Positions 31,078 to 42,549 of a stretch of DNA of 64,000 nt are shown here, piece after piece; positions within the stretch are counted from its first letter, which is position 1, and every line of letters starts with the position of its first letter. The notes beneath the pieces were generated by a model that did no database searches, was not told the origin of the DNA, and worked only from the letters and a program-made list of their open reading frames with translations. The stretch comes from Linepithema humile (Eukaryota; Arthropoda; Insecta; Hymenoptera; Formicidae). The stretch is from the NCBI RefSeq assembly GCF_040581485.1, contig NC_090135.1, positions 1,591,001-1,655,000 of the forward strand, written 5' to 3'. A program made the position numbers and the translations under genes.

Positions 31078-32799
31078 TATATATATATAAACATTTTTTT
31101 ATCTATAGATATATTTGAAACAGAGAAACTAAAAATTAAGATGTGAAAAATATGAAAGTATTGAATAAGTTTTTTTTAATTAAGTTAGTAAGATTAAATT
31201 GTAAGTTAGTAAGATTTGTTTTTTGTTTTTTTTTTAAAGAAAATTTTATTGTTATTTTCAAAAAAATTATTTTATATGAAGGTTTCAAATTTTTATGCTA
31301 ACAATAAGCTATATTAAGTTTTGTTATATCTTTGAGTAAATATAACCCGAAGCATAGCAAAAAAACCCAAAAAAGATAAAGATTAGTATATTATTAATGC
31401 ATGTTTATATAACATTATAATACTATAAACATCTCATGCATTATCTGATTAGATGACTTATTGCGAAATTTACAACTCAAAATATTATAACAGAAATGTT
31501 CTGGAGAAATTGAGAATTAATAGTAATTATAATTTTTTTTTATTTTAAGCAGTATTTTTAGAAATGTAAGGATTTAAAATTAGATAAATGTAGCTTATAA
31601 TTGGCCAATTTTAAATCCTTATATCTCAACTACTGCTCGAAATTTGCGAGAAAATAAAATTGCAAATGCTTTTATGTCTTAATTTGCCTTCTTACCATAT
31701 TTTATTTCTCTTATTATATTGAATTATTGTATTGTGATAAACTTATAATAAAATATTAAGTTTAAGAAAGTTATAAGAAATTTTATGTAACAAACTTATA
31801 TAATAAAAATTTATATAATAAAAAAATATTTAAAATTTTTTTTCAACATTTTTATGTTTAAAAATTGTTTTTCCGTTTAAAAAATAAAATATTTGATAGT
31901 AATAAAATATGAAATTTAGTTGGCTAATTAAATTAAGAGTATTTAATGTGGTCACAGGTTCAAAAATCTAAAACATGTTAATAAATCGAATATGTATATG
32001 TATAATAGTCAAAATTTGTAAACTTAAGACATGTTAATAAATCGAAGTCTAATTGAAAAACGTATTTGTATATTATATACACATAATATTAGAACGTATT
32101 ACAAAATATCAATTGAATAGTAAGATATTATGACCATAGACATAGTAAAATAAACTAAGTATAGAAGTTCAGAATATTTTTTTCTAAATTAGATAAAAAA
32201 GAAGAAAAGATTTAGATAAAAATGTTTTCTCTCTCTTTTTACCCAATTCACTGTAAATATAAGGAGCAATATTTACATTTAAGATTGTCGTCATTTTCTT
32301 AAGATATGGCTTTCTAATTAGTTTATAGTATTTTAAGATGATCTTAAATATAAAAATGAAATATGAATACTGCCCAATAAAATTTGTCTAGCTTTTGAAA
32401 TTTATTAAAATTATGTAACATATTAAAAAATTTGAAACTTATTAAACTTTTAAAACTTATTTAAAAATGTATCTCGTAAAATTATGTATTCTTCAATTTA
32501 TACTAGCAACTTTTTTAAAAATAAGGTCTCACCAGGAAAAAATTTTATTATTCTTTAAATTTATTTTTTATAAATAATTTTTCTTTTAGTCCGCGTGGTA
32601 ATATAAAGACAGTTTTAAACTATAATGAACGGCATAAAAGCTGTTACGACTAGTCCTTAAAACAACTATTATATCGCTACAATTGCAGTATATATAATTG
32701 TAGCGACATATCGGTTGTTTTAACGACAGTATATATAATATAATTTTACCGATATAATGGTTGGTTTAACGACAGTTTATATTAAGTAAATAAAAAGTA
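31078..32799. other. AT-rich stretch without genes
   Basis: No coding signal was seen. There is one short palindrome near 31572-31622 (AAGGATTTAAAATT and its inverse). From about 32630 it contains degenerate units with TTAACGACAGTATATATAA, which recur inverted at 33640-33800 on the far side of the MITE. Confidence 0.6.
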
Positions 32800-33638
32800 C
32801 AGGGACGGCGAAATATCTCGAAAACTAAGCACTTTAGGAAAAAGTGTTTTAGACAAGAATTGTAGGGTTTAAGAAGATCTATTTACTGATTTTATCAATT
32901 TCACCTTGGGTATCGTTACTAGGATCAGGTCAAGATCACATTGATTTTTTTAAATGAAACATCCTACTTTTTATTCTAGAATCGAATAGCTGATGTCAAG
33001 AGCTTTACAAAACGCTATAATGAAGTTATTTTTCATTAAGAACTTTCCGAGTTATGAGACTTAATGTCATAATATTTTGACATAAAATACAAAATATCTT
33101 GTAAAATATTCAGTTTTCGGTAATCTTACCTTAATACTTCTATGCACAGAATAATAAGACGAATCAATTGGTGTAAAAAAACACATAGTTGCTTTTAAGA
33201 AAAAATATGTAATTTGTGATATGCAGCTACACTTTTTTTAAAAACAACTATGTGTTTTTTTACAACCAATTGATTCGTCTCATTATTCTCTGCATTAAAA
33301 GTATTAAGGTAAGATTACCGAAAACTAAATGTTTTATAAGTTATTTTGCATTTTATGTAAAATACTATAACATTCAAACCTCATAACTCGAAAAGTTCTT
33401 AATAAAAAGTAACTTTATTATAGTGTTTTAAAAAGCTTTTGACATCAGCTATTCGATTCTGGAATAAAAAATAGGGTGTTCTATTTAAAAAAATCAATGT
33501 GACCTTGACCTGATCTTAGTGACGCCACCCAAAGTCAAATTGATAAAATTAGCAAATAGATCAGTTTAAACCCTACAACTCTTGTCTGAAACACTTTTTG
33601 CTAAAATGCTTAGTTTTCGAGATATTTTGCCGTCCCTG
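32800..33638. mobile_element. Palindromic MITE, 839 bp, TA duplication
   Basis: The ends CAGGGACGGCGAAATATCTCG and its inverse (CGAGATATTTTGCCGTCCCTG, one mismatch) are flanked by TA at 32798-32799 and 33639-33640. The arms pair across nearly the whole length, for example ACTATGTGTTTTTTTAC against its inverse around the centre at 33170-33260. No coding capacity. TA duplication and CAGGG ends fit a Tc1/mariner-dependent MITE. Confidence 0.85.
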
Positions 33639-33639
33639 T

Positions 33640-33960
33640 ACTTTTTATATACCCTGTATAAACTGTCGTTAAAACAACCGTTATATCGCTAAAATTATAT
33701 ATACTGTCGTTAAAATAACCGTTATATCGTTAAAATTATATATACTATCGTCAAAACGACCATTACATCGCTACAATTATATACTGTCGTTAAAACTGCC
33801 ATATTACAAAAGAAGTCGTTGAAACTGCCATTCCATACTTTTTTTTTTTGTACTCGAAAACTAGATAAAATATGAAAGAAAAACTTTATCAAACTATTTT
33901 TAGAGTAATTACGCATATATGTATACAAAAAACAAATATAGTCGTCGAAACTGCCCTTAG
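33640..33960. repeat. Degenerate short tandem units with GTCGTTAAAAC
   Basis: Units of about 43 bp with CTGTCGTTAAAACAACCGT and TATATCG, then GTCGTTGAAACTGCC variants. Related units occur inverted at 32630-32798 and again, same strand, at 57120-57245. Their end at 33944-33970 lies just left of the Harbinger piece. Confidence 0.65.
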
Positions 33961-34117
33961 ACACATATATATATGTTTATATTTATATTTGTATATACGT
34001 GAATACATATTTAGTTGTATGTAACTTAAAAAAATATTTATGTGAAATAAATATTATATTTATACTACTATTAATACTATGTTTATATACTGTACATATA
34101 TATTCTGTATTTAACAG

Positions 34118-35034
34118 ATCAGTTTGTGACCGATTCGACATTGGACGAGCAACTGCTTGGCGTGCTAACAGAAGAGTCTGCGCAGCAATTTATTCTCTAG
34201 CACCTCAATTTATTAAATGGCCAAATGTAGAAGAAGCAGAATATACATGGATGGATGTTCAAAATAAACACAAGTTTCCTAAAGTAATTGGTGCCATAGA
34301 CGGTACACACATACATATACATAAACCAAAGAAACATGCAGAAAGCTACATAAATCGGAAAGGTTACTATTCAATACAATTACAAGTAAGTAAAACGTAT
34401 AATTAGTGTAATTAATAATATGAATAATTATAATTCTATGGTTAAGCTTTGAAAGAGAAAGATTGATAAATGCTCAAAAGTGTTGTAATACAGATATTTA
34501 TTGCAGATTATATGTGATTCCACCTTAAAGTTTATTCATTGCTACGCAGGACAACCTGGTTCTGTGCATGATATGCGCGTATTTCGACTAAGTGGCATCC
34601 AATCTATGTGTACAGAAAACTACTTTCCACACGATAGTCATCTAATAGGTGATGCTGCATATACACTGCAAAAACATGTACTGGTGCCGTACAGAAACAA
34701 TGGCCATTTGACTGCAGCACAAATAAATTATAATACACGCCTGAGTTCGGCTCGTGTAATGATTGAAAGAGCCATTGGTTTGTTGAAAGGACGTTTTCGT
34801 AGTCTCTTAGATAAATTATACATGAAACGGACAGATCTTATACCACAATATATCATTACTTGTTGTGTGCTGCACAATATTTGTATTTTAAACAATGATC
34901 TTATAGATGATGTCATAATTATTGAAAGAAACAATATTCCAGAGATTGCAAATGACAATGAAATTACTGCTTTAGATAAAGAAAGAGGCGTTGAAAAAAG
35001 AAATGCGTTAACATATATGTTGAATGAGAGATAA
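34118..35034 (+). CDS. Harbinger transposase (HARBI1-like), exons 3-4
   Basis: Spliced exons 34118-34385 and 34507-35034, with AACAG/ and TTGCAG/ acceptors and a GTAAGT donor. It is the DDE nuclease that cuts and inserts the element. Numbering the full 378-residue protein, the likely catalytic residues are Asp175 (GAIDGTHI), Asp225 (GSVHD) and Glu290 (VMIERAIG). Exon 3 begins with the last base of an Arg codon and continues SVCDRFDIGRATAWR, so an upstream exon ending in two bases of that codon is required. That exon is found at 57819-57965 on the minus strand. No other candidate upstream exon exists on this strand. Confidence 0.9.
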
Positions 35035-35700
35035 TATAAATATTTGCATTTTCCAACTACTTTTATTTATTAAAAGTTGAACTTTTGTTAAACATTTTGT
35101 TACAGACGTTTCAGAAATGTATTACGTGTAACACTTATATTGTATGACATTTTTTATTTTAGCATTAAACTTTGATTAAAAAATAATACAATGTGTTGAT
35201 TATTGTTGAACACTTTCACAGTTATTATAATCCTATGCTATTAATAATATTTAAGTATTTCTTAACTAAAAACGGTTATCTTTATCACACTGTGCGTTTA
35301 ATAGTAACAAAATTAATATTTTATATTAAATATTGATTATCAGATCAAAAAAAGTAAACATATGTATACTTCAAATTGGTATAGCTATGCTATAGTTAGT
35401 TACTTAACTTACATGAGAAAAATCTTAAATAAAACTTATTTTTAAACTAAATTAATAAAACAATAACATTTAACAGATCTTTGGCTAATCACAGATAGTT
35501 AAAAAGAAAAAACGCTTTGTATACACTAAGTCTTCTAAGTATATGCAATTTCAATATAAATAAAAATAAAAATTTGTATAGAAAAAATGAAATAGAACGT
35601 AACGTTTGCACACTAGAATACATATATCTTATAAAAATTGCACTATATATAGGAACTTTTTTAATAACTTTCAGTCTTTTAAGCAACGTTCAGAGCAATG
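35035..35700. other. AT-rich spacer between convergent Harbinger genes
   Basis: Holds the 3' ends of the two genes. AATAAA-like hexamers occur (for example near 35455 and 35071), but no separate gene was seen. Confidence 0.5.
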
Positions 35701-37189
35701 TTATTCCTTTTGTATTGTGTCTTGGATTAAGTTTTTAATATCCTTTAACAAGTCCATTTTTTCTTTATGTTGCGCGTCTCTTTTTTCTGCACGAAGTTTT
35801 TTGTACTCCAACAATACATTTTTTGATGTGGCATGTATTTTATCTGTAAGTATATCAATACACAAATTAAATAATTATTTTATTAATTTAATTTAAAATT
35901 AAGTTATATTTTTTTTAACATAAACTAAGTAATTATGATATAGACGTACTAATTAAAAATATACATACCTTTATGTTTCTTCATAGGACCTAATAATTCT
36001 GCAGGTTGATTATTTTGATCAGATGAAGCAGTTGATATTGGTTCAATCCACGGTTTTGTTCCACATAGTTCATCCATAGCCTGTAAGTATATATATCTAT
36101 ATGTATATTTATATAAAAATATAAGTATCACACACAATCTAAAGCCTTGTGCCTATGATGCTAGAAATTGGTTAAATTGTTCAAACGTGATTTGTTAATT
36201 TGTTATTTATTCATTTTCAAAGCAATTTCTAGCATTGTGCATACACAAGATTTTATAATATACAACATACATCAAGATATTCCCACGTTTTCCTGGAATT
36301 CCCTGATTTATTATTGTGATCCTTTATTTGTTTGTAGGTTCGTTTTAAAGTTTGAAACTTTGTACAACATTTTTTTCCAGAGATATTGCAACCTTTTTGT
36401 GCCATTTCTGTTGCTATTCGCTTCCAACATAAATTTTGCTTTGTTTTTCCCGAGGTAAACATTTCTTCATGTTCTTTATATAAACTTATTAATAATAAAG
36501 TTTCTTTTTTATTCCATAAATAAACATCTGTAATACATAAGCAAAATAATATATAATATATATATGTATAATATATATATAATTTATATGAGATGTAAAT
36601 ATCTTCATTATTAGATTCTTATTAAATACCTTCATTATTAGATTTTGTATCTCCAAAATCTGATATATCTGATGTAGAACTATTTGTTCCTCCTATACTG
36701 CTTGTGCTCGGTGTTTCTGTTAATAGAATTATATTTTTGACACAATAAAAGATTTATATAAAATTCACATTAATATAAGTTATGTTATATAGTATAGAAT
36801 ATTATATACCAGAATTATCATTTTCTTTCGCATATTTCAATAACACTGATGCAAAGTTTATATCTGTAAAACACGTAATTTTATAAAAAAATAAGATACC
36901 ATCTTCTTATACATTACAGAATATATTAAAATATGTACGTGAATAATGTTACAATATTATTAATTTTTTTTGCTATAAGAAATTATAAGTAATTAAAATA
37001 TGTACACTACAAGTGAGGTTATAACATACTATGTAAGTCAATTTTACAATATAATGTTAAGAATATAATTTTGTAATGTAAATTTTACTCACCATTTTTC
37101 GCTTTATGTGCGTCTTCTTCAGTTAAGTGTAAATAGTATGATTTTTTAGTTTCTGCGTCAAATAGATGCACTTGCACATTGTTCGCCAT
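35701..37189 (-). CDS. Harbinger Myb/SANT-like DNA-binding partner, six exons, intact
   Basis: Exons on minus: 37189-37093, 36863-36810, 36716-36630, 36527-36271, 36080-35969, 35843-35701. All have GT-AG borders and consistent phase, giving 249 codons plus stop. The start is the ATG at 37189 (MANNVQVHLFDAE). Exon 4 encodes a trihelix/Myb-like domain (LWNKKETLLLISLYKEH; CWKRIATEMAQKG; CCTKFQTLKRTYKQI; TWEYLDV). The C-terminus is a charged helix (YKKLRAEKRDAQHKEK). In known PIF/Harbinger elements such a protein binds the subterminal DNA and brings the transposase to the nucleus; that role is inferred from family and position. Confidence 0.88.
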
Positions 37190-37317
37190 TGCAGCTATAT
37201 TGGCACTGTAACTGCCTCACCTCATGAGCTGCAGCAGTTGCAGTGGCAATATGGCTACTATCTATGACGTCATTAATGGAACTAGATGCTGTCGCGGCAC
37301 ACTGCATGCTAATAATG

Positions 37318-37737
37318 GGTGTTTACGATAATTCAAGTTCGAGTTAGTTTCACTAGGACCGACAATGAGATATACATAACCATCTAGAACCTTTATGATT
37401 CATGACAACTCAACGCTGTCTTGTATTGCTTGAGTTAAATTCATTGAATTTGTTGAGTTTAATAAATATAATTATATACATATATATATAATTATATCTA
37501 TTAAAGAGGTATACCAACATACATACCAACATTATTTGTTTCTTTCATAGACTGATTTGCAGTTAACCTTTTTTTATTACAATAAAATTTGCTCTATAAA
37601 CTCAACAAATTCAATTAATTTAACTCAAGCAAGACAGCGTTGAGTTGTCATAAATCATAAAAATTCTAGATGGTTATGTCTATCTCATTTTTCGGTCCTA
37701 GTGAAACTAACTCGAACTTGAATTATCGTAAACACCC
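37318..37737. mobile_element. Inverted-repeat MITE nested in the Harbinger right end
   Basis: Ends GGGTGTTTACGATAATTCAA inverted, about 70-bp arms (for example GTTAGTTTC-CTAGGACCG), apparent AAT duplication on both sides, AT-rich core without genes. It lies between the Myb gene start and the Harbinger terminus. Confidence 0.75.
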
Positions 37738-37792
37738 AATGAAACAATTTTTCAGTACTACCAGTACTGACAGTGTATATCGGAACACACCC

Positions 37793-40211
37793 CAAGTCGG
37801 CAGCTATAGTTAGTTTATGGGGATATACAGAGACTGACTTTGATTCGATAGAAGAACTAGTGGGATGGATTAACGCGACACTTAAAAATATCTGCAATCA
37901 TTCAATGCCCAGGAATAGTGGCATAAATAAAAGTTCAGCTTACTGGTGGAACGAAGATCTTGCAGACCTTAGGCGAATTGTGACCGATTCTAGAAGGGCG
38001 CTTTCGAGGGCCAGAAAGAAGCGGTGCGAAGAAGTTACTATAAAAAGATATAGGGAGTATCGATTCTCTCTTCTAAAATACAGAAAGGGTATTAAAATTG
38101 CAAAACTTAGAGCATGGAACAATCTAATTAAAGAACTAGATGAAGATCCTTGGGGTCTTCCGTATAAAATTGTCTTGAAAAGACTGAGGCCTGTCTCACA
38201 ACCGGTATGTGAGACACTACCGTACAAAGATTTAATGCATATTGTAAACACACTGTTTCCGAGAAGAGAGGACACAATAACAGATAACCATCCGAGGTCC
38301 TCGGATTGGAATGAGGATTTACTAGTTTCCGAAAAGGAACTAAAAGAGGCAGCAAAGAAGATTAGCGGGGGTAAAAAAGCTCCTGGTCTGGATGGAATTC
38401 CGGGGGCAGTAGTAAGCGGTAGCCTGGGGGATCTCATGGGGGCGTGGCTTTCCTGTTTCAACAGATGTCTTGGAGAGGGTACATTTCCTCGGGAATGGAA
38501 GAGGGCCAGGTTGGTTCTGTTGAGGAAGAGGGAAGGTCAATCGACCGACCCTCGAATCTACAGACCAATCTGCCTCCTCGATGAATCGGCCAAATTATTT
38601 GAAAGAATAATAATATCAAGAATACATGACCATCTAGAGTTGACGGCCTCTCTCTCTGATAACCAATACGGTTTTAGGAGGGGGCGGTCGACCCTGGATG
38701 CGATATTTAAGCTAAGGGAAATAGTCAGGAGGGAATTGGATACGGGAAAGCTGGTTTTGGGAGTAAGCTTCGACATAGAGAACGCCTTCAACTCTATTCC
38801 ATGGGGGGTTATCAGGGGAGCCATGGCTACTATGGGATTTCCTGGGTATGTATGCAAAATTATAGGCGCCTAACTATCGGACAGGAGTCTCTCCTTTATT
38901 GACTGTGATGGTGTCATCCGGGTATCACAGATGTCATGTGGAGTTCCACAGGGTTCGGTCCTCGGACCCACCCTGTGGAACATTGGATATAACAGTATCT
39001 TTGACTTATCTCTGCCGGAAGGCTGTTGGACGCTGGGATACGCGGATGACACCATCCTGTTGGTCTCGGGAGTAGATTTTAACGAAACGAGTGACAGGGC
39101 GATGCTTTCGGCGGGAATAGTAGTGAGGGAGATTGAGAGGTTAGGCCTTAAAATCTCCCCACACAAAACTGAAGTTATAGGTTTCCCGGCTTCTGGGGTT
39201 GGGCGTGTACCTTCCAGAAGCCTCTTCATTAAGGATAGAGATATTAATATATCCAAGTGTATAAAATATCTTGGAATAATTGTAGATGGAGATTGGCACT
39301 ATACACAGCACTTTAGATACGTGTCTACAAAGGTAGAGAAAATTGTGGGGGCTTTATGGGGGATTATGCCCAATTGCAGGGGCCCGGGGGAGAGGAAGCG
39401 AAGGCTTTACCTCAATACAATTACATCAATCATCCTATATGGAGCGCCGCTATGGCATGAAATGTATTGTTCTAACAGGGTTGCAAAGACCCTGATAGAA
39501 AAATTACTAAGAAGGATAGCACAGAGGGTGTGTTGTACGTATCGCACCGTTTCGTATATGGCCGCTATGGTTTTATCGGGTACTCCGCCTATCGAACACT
39601 CTGCCAGGAGACTGGCAGAGGTGTTCCTTAGGTTGAGGGAAGCTAGATCTTTGGGGGAGGAAATATCCCCCAGGTCTAGGGAGCTTTTGTGTTCTGCGGC
39701 GAAAAGTGAGGCCATGTTGGCCTGAAAAAGAGACTTGGAGGTGCTGGGCGACGATCAACCGGGGCTTAGAGTGAGAAGGGCCATAGTCCCGCTACTCACT
39801 GAATGGGTGAATAGAAATCATGGGTGGGTTACATTCCACATGGCCCAGATTTTTACGGATCATGGATGTCTAAATGAATTCCTATATAGGATTAATAGAG
39901 CGGATTCGCCATTGTGTCAACAGTGCTTTGAGAGTTACGATAACGCCCAGCATACTCTGGGGACTTGTCAAGCGTGGACTAGTGAGCGCGAAGCGCTAGT
40001 AGAGATATTGGGAGTAGAGTTGGATCTACCCTCGATTGTTGAGGTTGTGTTGAGAGATCCCGAAAAATGGAGGGCTTTCTCGGGATTCTGCAGCGCAATC
40101 ATGTCCAGGAAGGAGGCGGACGAACGTTTTCGTCAGGTCTTAGACAGACGAGGAAAAAAAAGAAGAAGAAGGGTAGAGGCCGGTCATATGGACTCTGAAG
40201 CCTCTGACTAG
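37793..40211 (+). pseudogene. Element F ORF2: reverse transcriptase part
   Basis: In-frame from KSAAIVSLWGY to HMDSEASD. RT motifs: RPICLLDESAKLFE, QYGFRRGRSTLDAI, DIENAFNSI, GVPQGSVLGPTLWNIG, YADD at about 39039-39050. The C-terminal motif CQQCFESYDNAQHTLGTC is near 39920-39970. Two in-frame stops: TAA at 38871-38873 (a Tyr codon in the YLSDRS block of D) and TGA at 39723-39725 (after EAMLA). No frameshift was found. The endonuclease and ORF1 are absent here and present in G. Confidence 0.9.
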
Positions 40212-40815
40212 AATAACATATAATAATTTGCAATTTTAAATTTATGATTTAGTTCTATTTAAGTGTATTGGAATATAGGTGGCTCTCTTCCTTCCTGGTT
40301 TTCGAGTTTTGATCACAAGATTAGTTAACGTAGGATAGGTATATAAGTTTGTACAGTAGGTTAATTAATTGTTAGTATGTAAAATAGGTTTATAAAAATA
40401 CGGTTTCTGTAACCGTAGGCTAGACGATCCCGTATATGAATATTAAGTATGAGCTTTTGCAAGCGCGGTCAGGGGATGGGTGGAGTAATGCTCTCGATTG
40501 TAATCCCATCCATCTCCTGTTTGGCCTAAGGAGGGCGTTGAGGTGAGTTGTTTAGCTGGTAGGCGGTCGGGATGGTCATCGAAGTTCGGTGAATGCGGGG
40601 ATGTGTATTTCATTTTCTCCCCTGGGTATCTGGCGATTCCTGTACCCGCATGGAATGTCGGATCCAGGTTAGGGTGGGGGAATGCCCATCCAGTCAGGTT
40701 TTGCTGTAGCTCCGATGCGAGTCCCGGTCGAATCCAGCACTATCCTGGGGTACGGGCTCCAGAATGTCTTTTGAAGATTTTTCTCATCTTCCAAAAAAAA
40801 AAAAAAAAAAAAAAA
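40212..40815 (+). other. Element F 3' UTR and poly(A)
   Basis: No gene. The last 100 nt resemble the 3' end of D: GAATCCAGCACTA, a weak CCTGG/CCAG hairpin, ATGTCTTTTGAAGATTTTTC, then 23 A. Confidence 0.7.
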
Positions 40816-40834
40816 GGTTAGGTTAGGTTAGGTT
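40816..40834. repeat. Telomeric repeat (TTAGG)n stub between F and E1
   Basis: GGTTAGGTTAGGTTAGGTT directly after poly(A) of F. In sense orientation this is the same junction as for B, C and D. Confidence 0.93.
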
Positions 40835-42104
40835 GAGTCTCTCGTGACGTCATGGCACGGGAGGAGGATTGGTGGGAGGCCGCGGCTGCATCGAACGTAG
40901 CCGTGGCCAGCGTGGTGTGCGCAATACGGGGCCTGGGATTAGAGGTGGCTCCCTTGAAGACGGAAGCACTGTTCTTCCATAGGAAGACAGATGGGAGACC
41001 ACCCCCGACAGTCATCAAGGTCGGAGGGTCCCGTATCCCTGTGGGGTCCAAGATGAAGTACCTTGGCCTTACCCTGGATGGACTCTGGGAGTTTACGCAG
41101 CATTTTAATGCCCTCGCTCCCAGAGTGGACAGGATAGCGAACGCGTTGAGTCGCCTCCTGCCCAACCTTGGCGGTCCAAGTGCCAAAGTCAGGCACTTAT
41201 ACACGAACACCGTCCGGTCGGTGTCCCTTTACGGGGCACCGATTTGGGCAGAGGACCTGATGGCCAACAAACGCGCCCTGTCCCTTGTCAAAAGGGCAGA
41301 CAGGCGCATGGCCATCAGAGTCGCCCGGTGCTACCGGACGGTGTCGTACGTGGCGGCCACGACCCTGGCGGGGGTGCTCCCGTTCGACCTCGTCGCCGAA
41401 TCGCGTGCCGAATCCTACCGGTGCGCGAAAGAGGTCGAGCGGAGCGGCATTTCCCCCGAGAACATCCCCAGGGAAGTGGCGAAAGAGAAGGTCAGAGCCC
41501 GGATGTGGGCGCTCAAGAAGTGGAAACACAGACTGGGCGAACACAACACTCCGGGCTCGTCGGGATTATGGACCGTCGGGGCCATCCAGCCCTGTCTATT
41601 GGAGTGGGTAGACAGGAGGGGAGGAGGTATTTCCTTCCGAATGGCGCAGGTTTTCACCGGGCATGGTTGCTTCGATGACTACCTGTGTCGAATCGGCAAG
41701 GAGCACACCACGCGGTGCCACCACTGTGCGGCCAGCCGGGACTCGGCGCAGCACACGCTTGAGGTTTGCTCAGCGTGGGCTGAGGAGCGTCGAGTCTTGG
41801 TTGCGGTGGTTGGCGAAGACCTCTCCCTCCCTTCCCTAATTAAGGGAATGTTGGAGGGGGAGGGGGTCTGGGAGGCGATCTCCTCCTTCTGTGAGGCAGT
41901 CATGTCTCGGAAGGAGGAGGCCGAGAGGGAGAGGCGGGGCGAGGGGGGTTCAACCTCCGCCCTGTCGAGGAGGAGGGGCCGGGGGGGGCGGTCGAGTCGG
42001 ACCACGTCCCCCGCGCCCGGGCGCTATGGATGCGGCAGAGTAGGGCTGGGGGGCGGGTGGGAGAGTCGGCGATCTCTCATTCCTCTACCCCCCCGGTAGG
42101 TTCA
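40835..42104 (+). mobile_element. Element E1: 5'-truncated GC-rich retrotransposon
   Basis: Begins within the RT domain just downstream of the YADD position and runs to the end of ORF2. The 5' truncation against TTAGG is the usual product of incomplete reverse transcription. The 3' UTR and poly(A) are missing: sequence changes near 42100 to the leader of E2. Confidence 0.75.
40852..42099 (+). CDS. Element E1 ORF2 C-terminal part (RT thumb and Cys/His motif)
   Basis: 415 codons, open throughout. Closely related to B ORF2 (shared LGLEVAP-KTEAL, KMKYLGLTLDGLW, ANALSRLLPNLGGP). The C-terminal CHHCAASRDSAQHTLEVC lies near 41720-41773. The ATG at 40852 is fortuitous: the frame is a fragment without the catalytic Asp residues, so no activity is expected. 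Confidence 0.85.
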   Translation: MAREEDWWEAAAASNVAVASVVCAIRGLGLEVAPLKTEALFFHRKTDGRPPPTVIKVGGSRIPVGSKMKYLGLTLDGLWEFTQHFNALAPRVDRIANALSRLLPNLGGPSAKVRHLYTNTVRSVSLYGAPIWAEDLMANKRALSLVKRADRRMAIRVARCYRTVSYVAATTLAGVLPFDLVAESRAESYRCAKEVERSGISPENIPREVAKEKVRARMWALKKWKHRLGEHNTPGSSGLWTVGAIQPCLLEWVDRRGGGISFRMAQVFTGHGCFDDYLCRIGKEHTTRCHHCAASRDSAQHTLEVCSAWAEERRVLVAVVGEDLSLPSLIKGMLEGEGVWEAISSFCEAVMSRKEEAERERRGEGGSTSALSRRRGRGGRSSRTTSPAPGRYGCGRVGLGGGWESRRSLIPLPPR

Positions 42105-42549
42105 CGGTTCCCTCGTCTGGAGGAGCCGCGCGGAGTCCAGCGACTTCGTTAGGGTACTATCTCAATCGCTGGTAGGAGACGGGGACTCTGATTCCAAACC
42201 CCCGGGTGCCCGGACTCGATAGGTGTGTTTTTGGAAAACACATCCCCGGGATAGAGGAGCATTACCTCGATAAAAAAGCCGGGGCCTGACCAACCTCGTT
42301 AGCACGCCGGTGCTCCGGCATAACGGTCGTGCCCCCATTGCACGAGGGGGGGCGTAAAGCGTCACATACCGTAACCCCAGTTTGTGGGGCCGGGGGCCGG
42401 TGCAAGCATGACACTTGCGCGGGCCGCGAGGGTGATTCAACCTCTACAAAAAGATCCGGGCAGGGTGGGCTCGTTAGTCTTGGCCGACAACCGCCCTAGT
42501 GAAAGGAAAATCACGATAAAAAACCCGGAGAGGGAAACTCTGTTAAAAA
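42105..42549 (+). other. Element E2 5' leader
   Basis: Similar by eye to B and C leaders. The upstream ribozyme part is missing at the junction with E1. No gene was seen. Confidence 0.6.

Larger units (their letters stand above)
34118..37792 (+). mobile_element. PIF/Harbinger element, right part
   Basis: Contains the last two transposase exons (plus), the convergent Myb-like gene (minus), a nested MITE, and a terminus GGAACACACCC ending at 37792 inside retrotransposon F. The left part with transposase exons 1-2 and the other end is at 57815-58701 on the opposite strand. Together the two pieces make one complete element with a CAA target duplication. Confidence 0.85.
37793..40815 (+). mobile_element. 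Element F: 3' half of a D/G-type retrotransposon
   Basis: Starts exactly at the Harbinger terminus, inside ORF2 just after the endonuclease, and continues through RT, 3' UTR and a 23-nt poly(A) followed by GGTTAGG. Its first codons complete the last codons of G at 58702 (…AF + KSAAIVSLWGY), so F and G look like one element. Confidence 0.85.
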
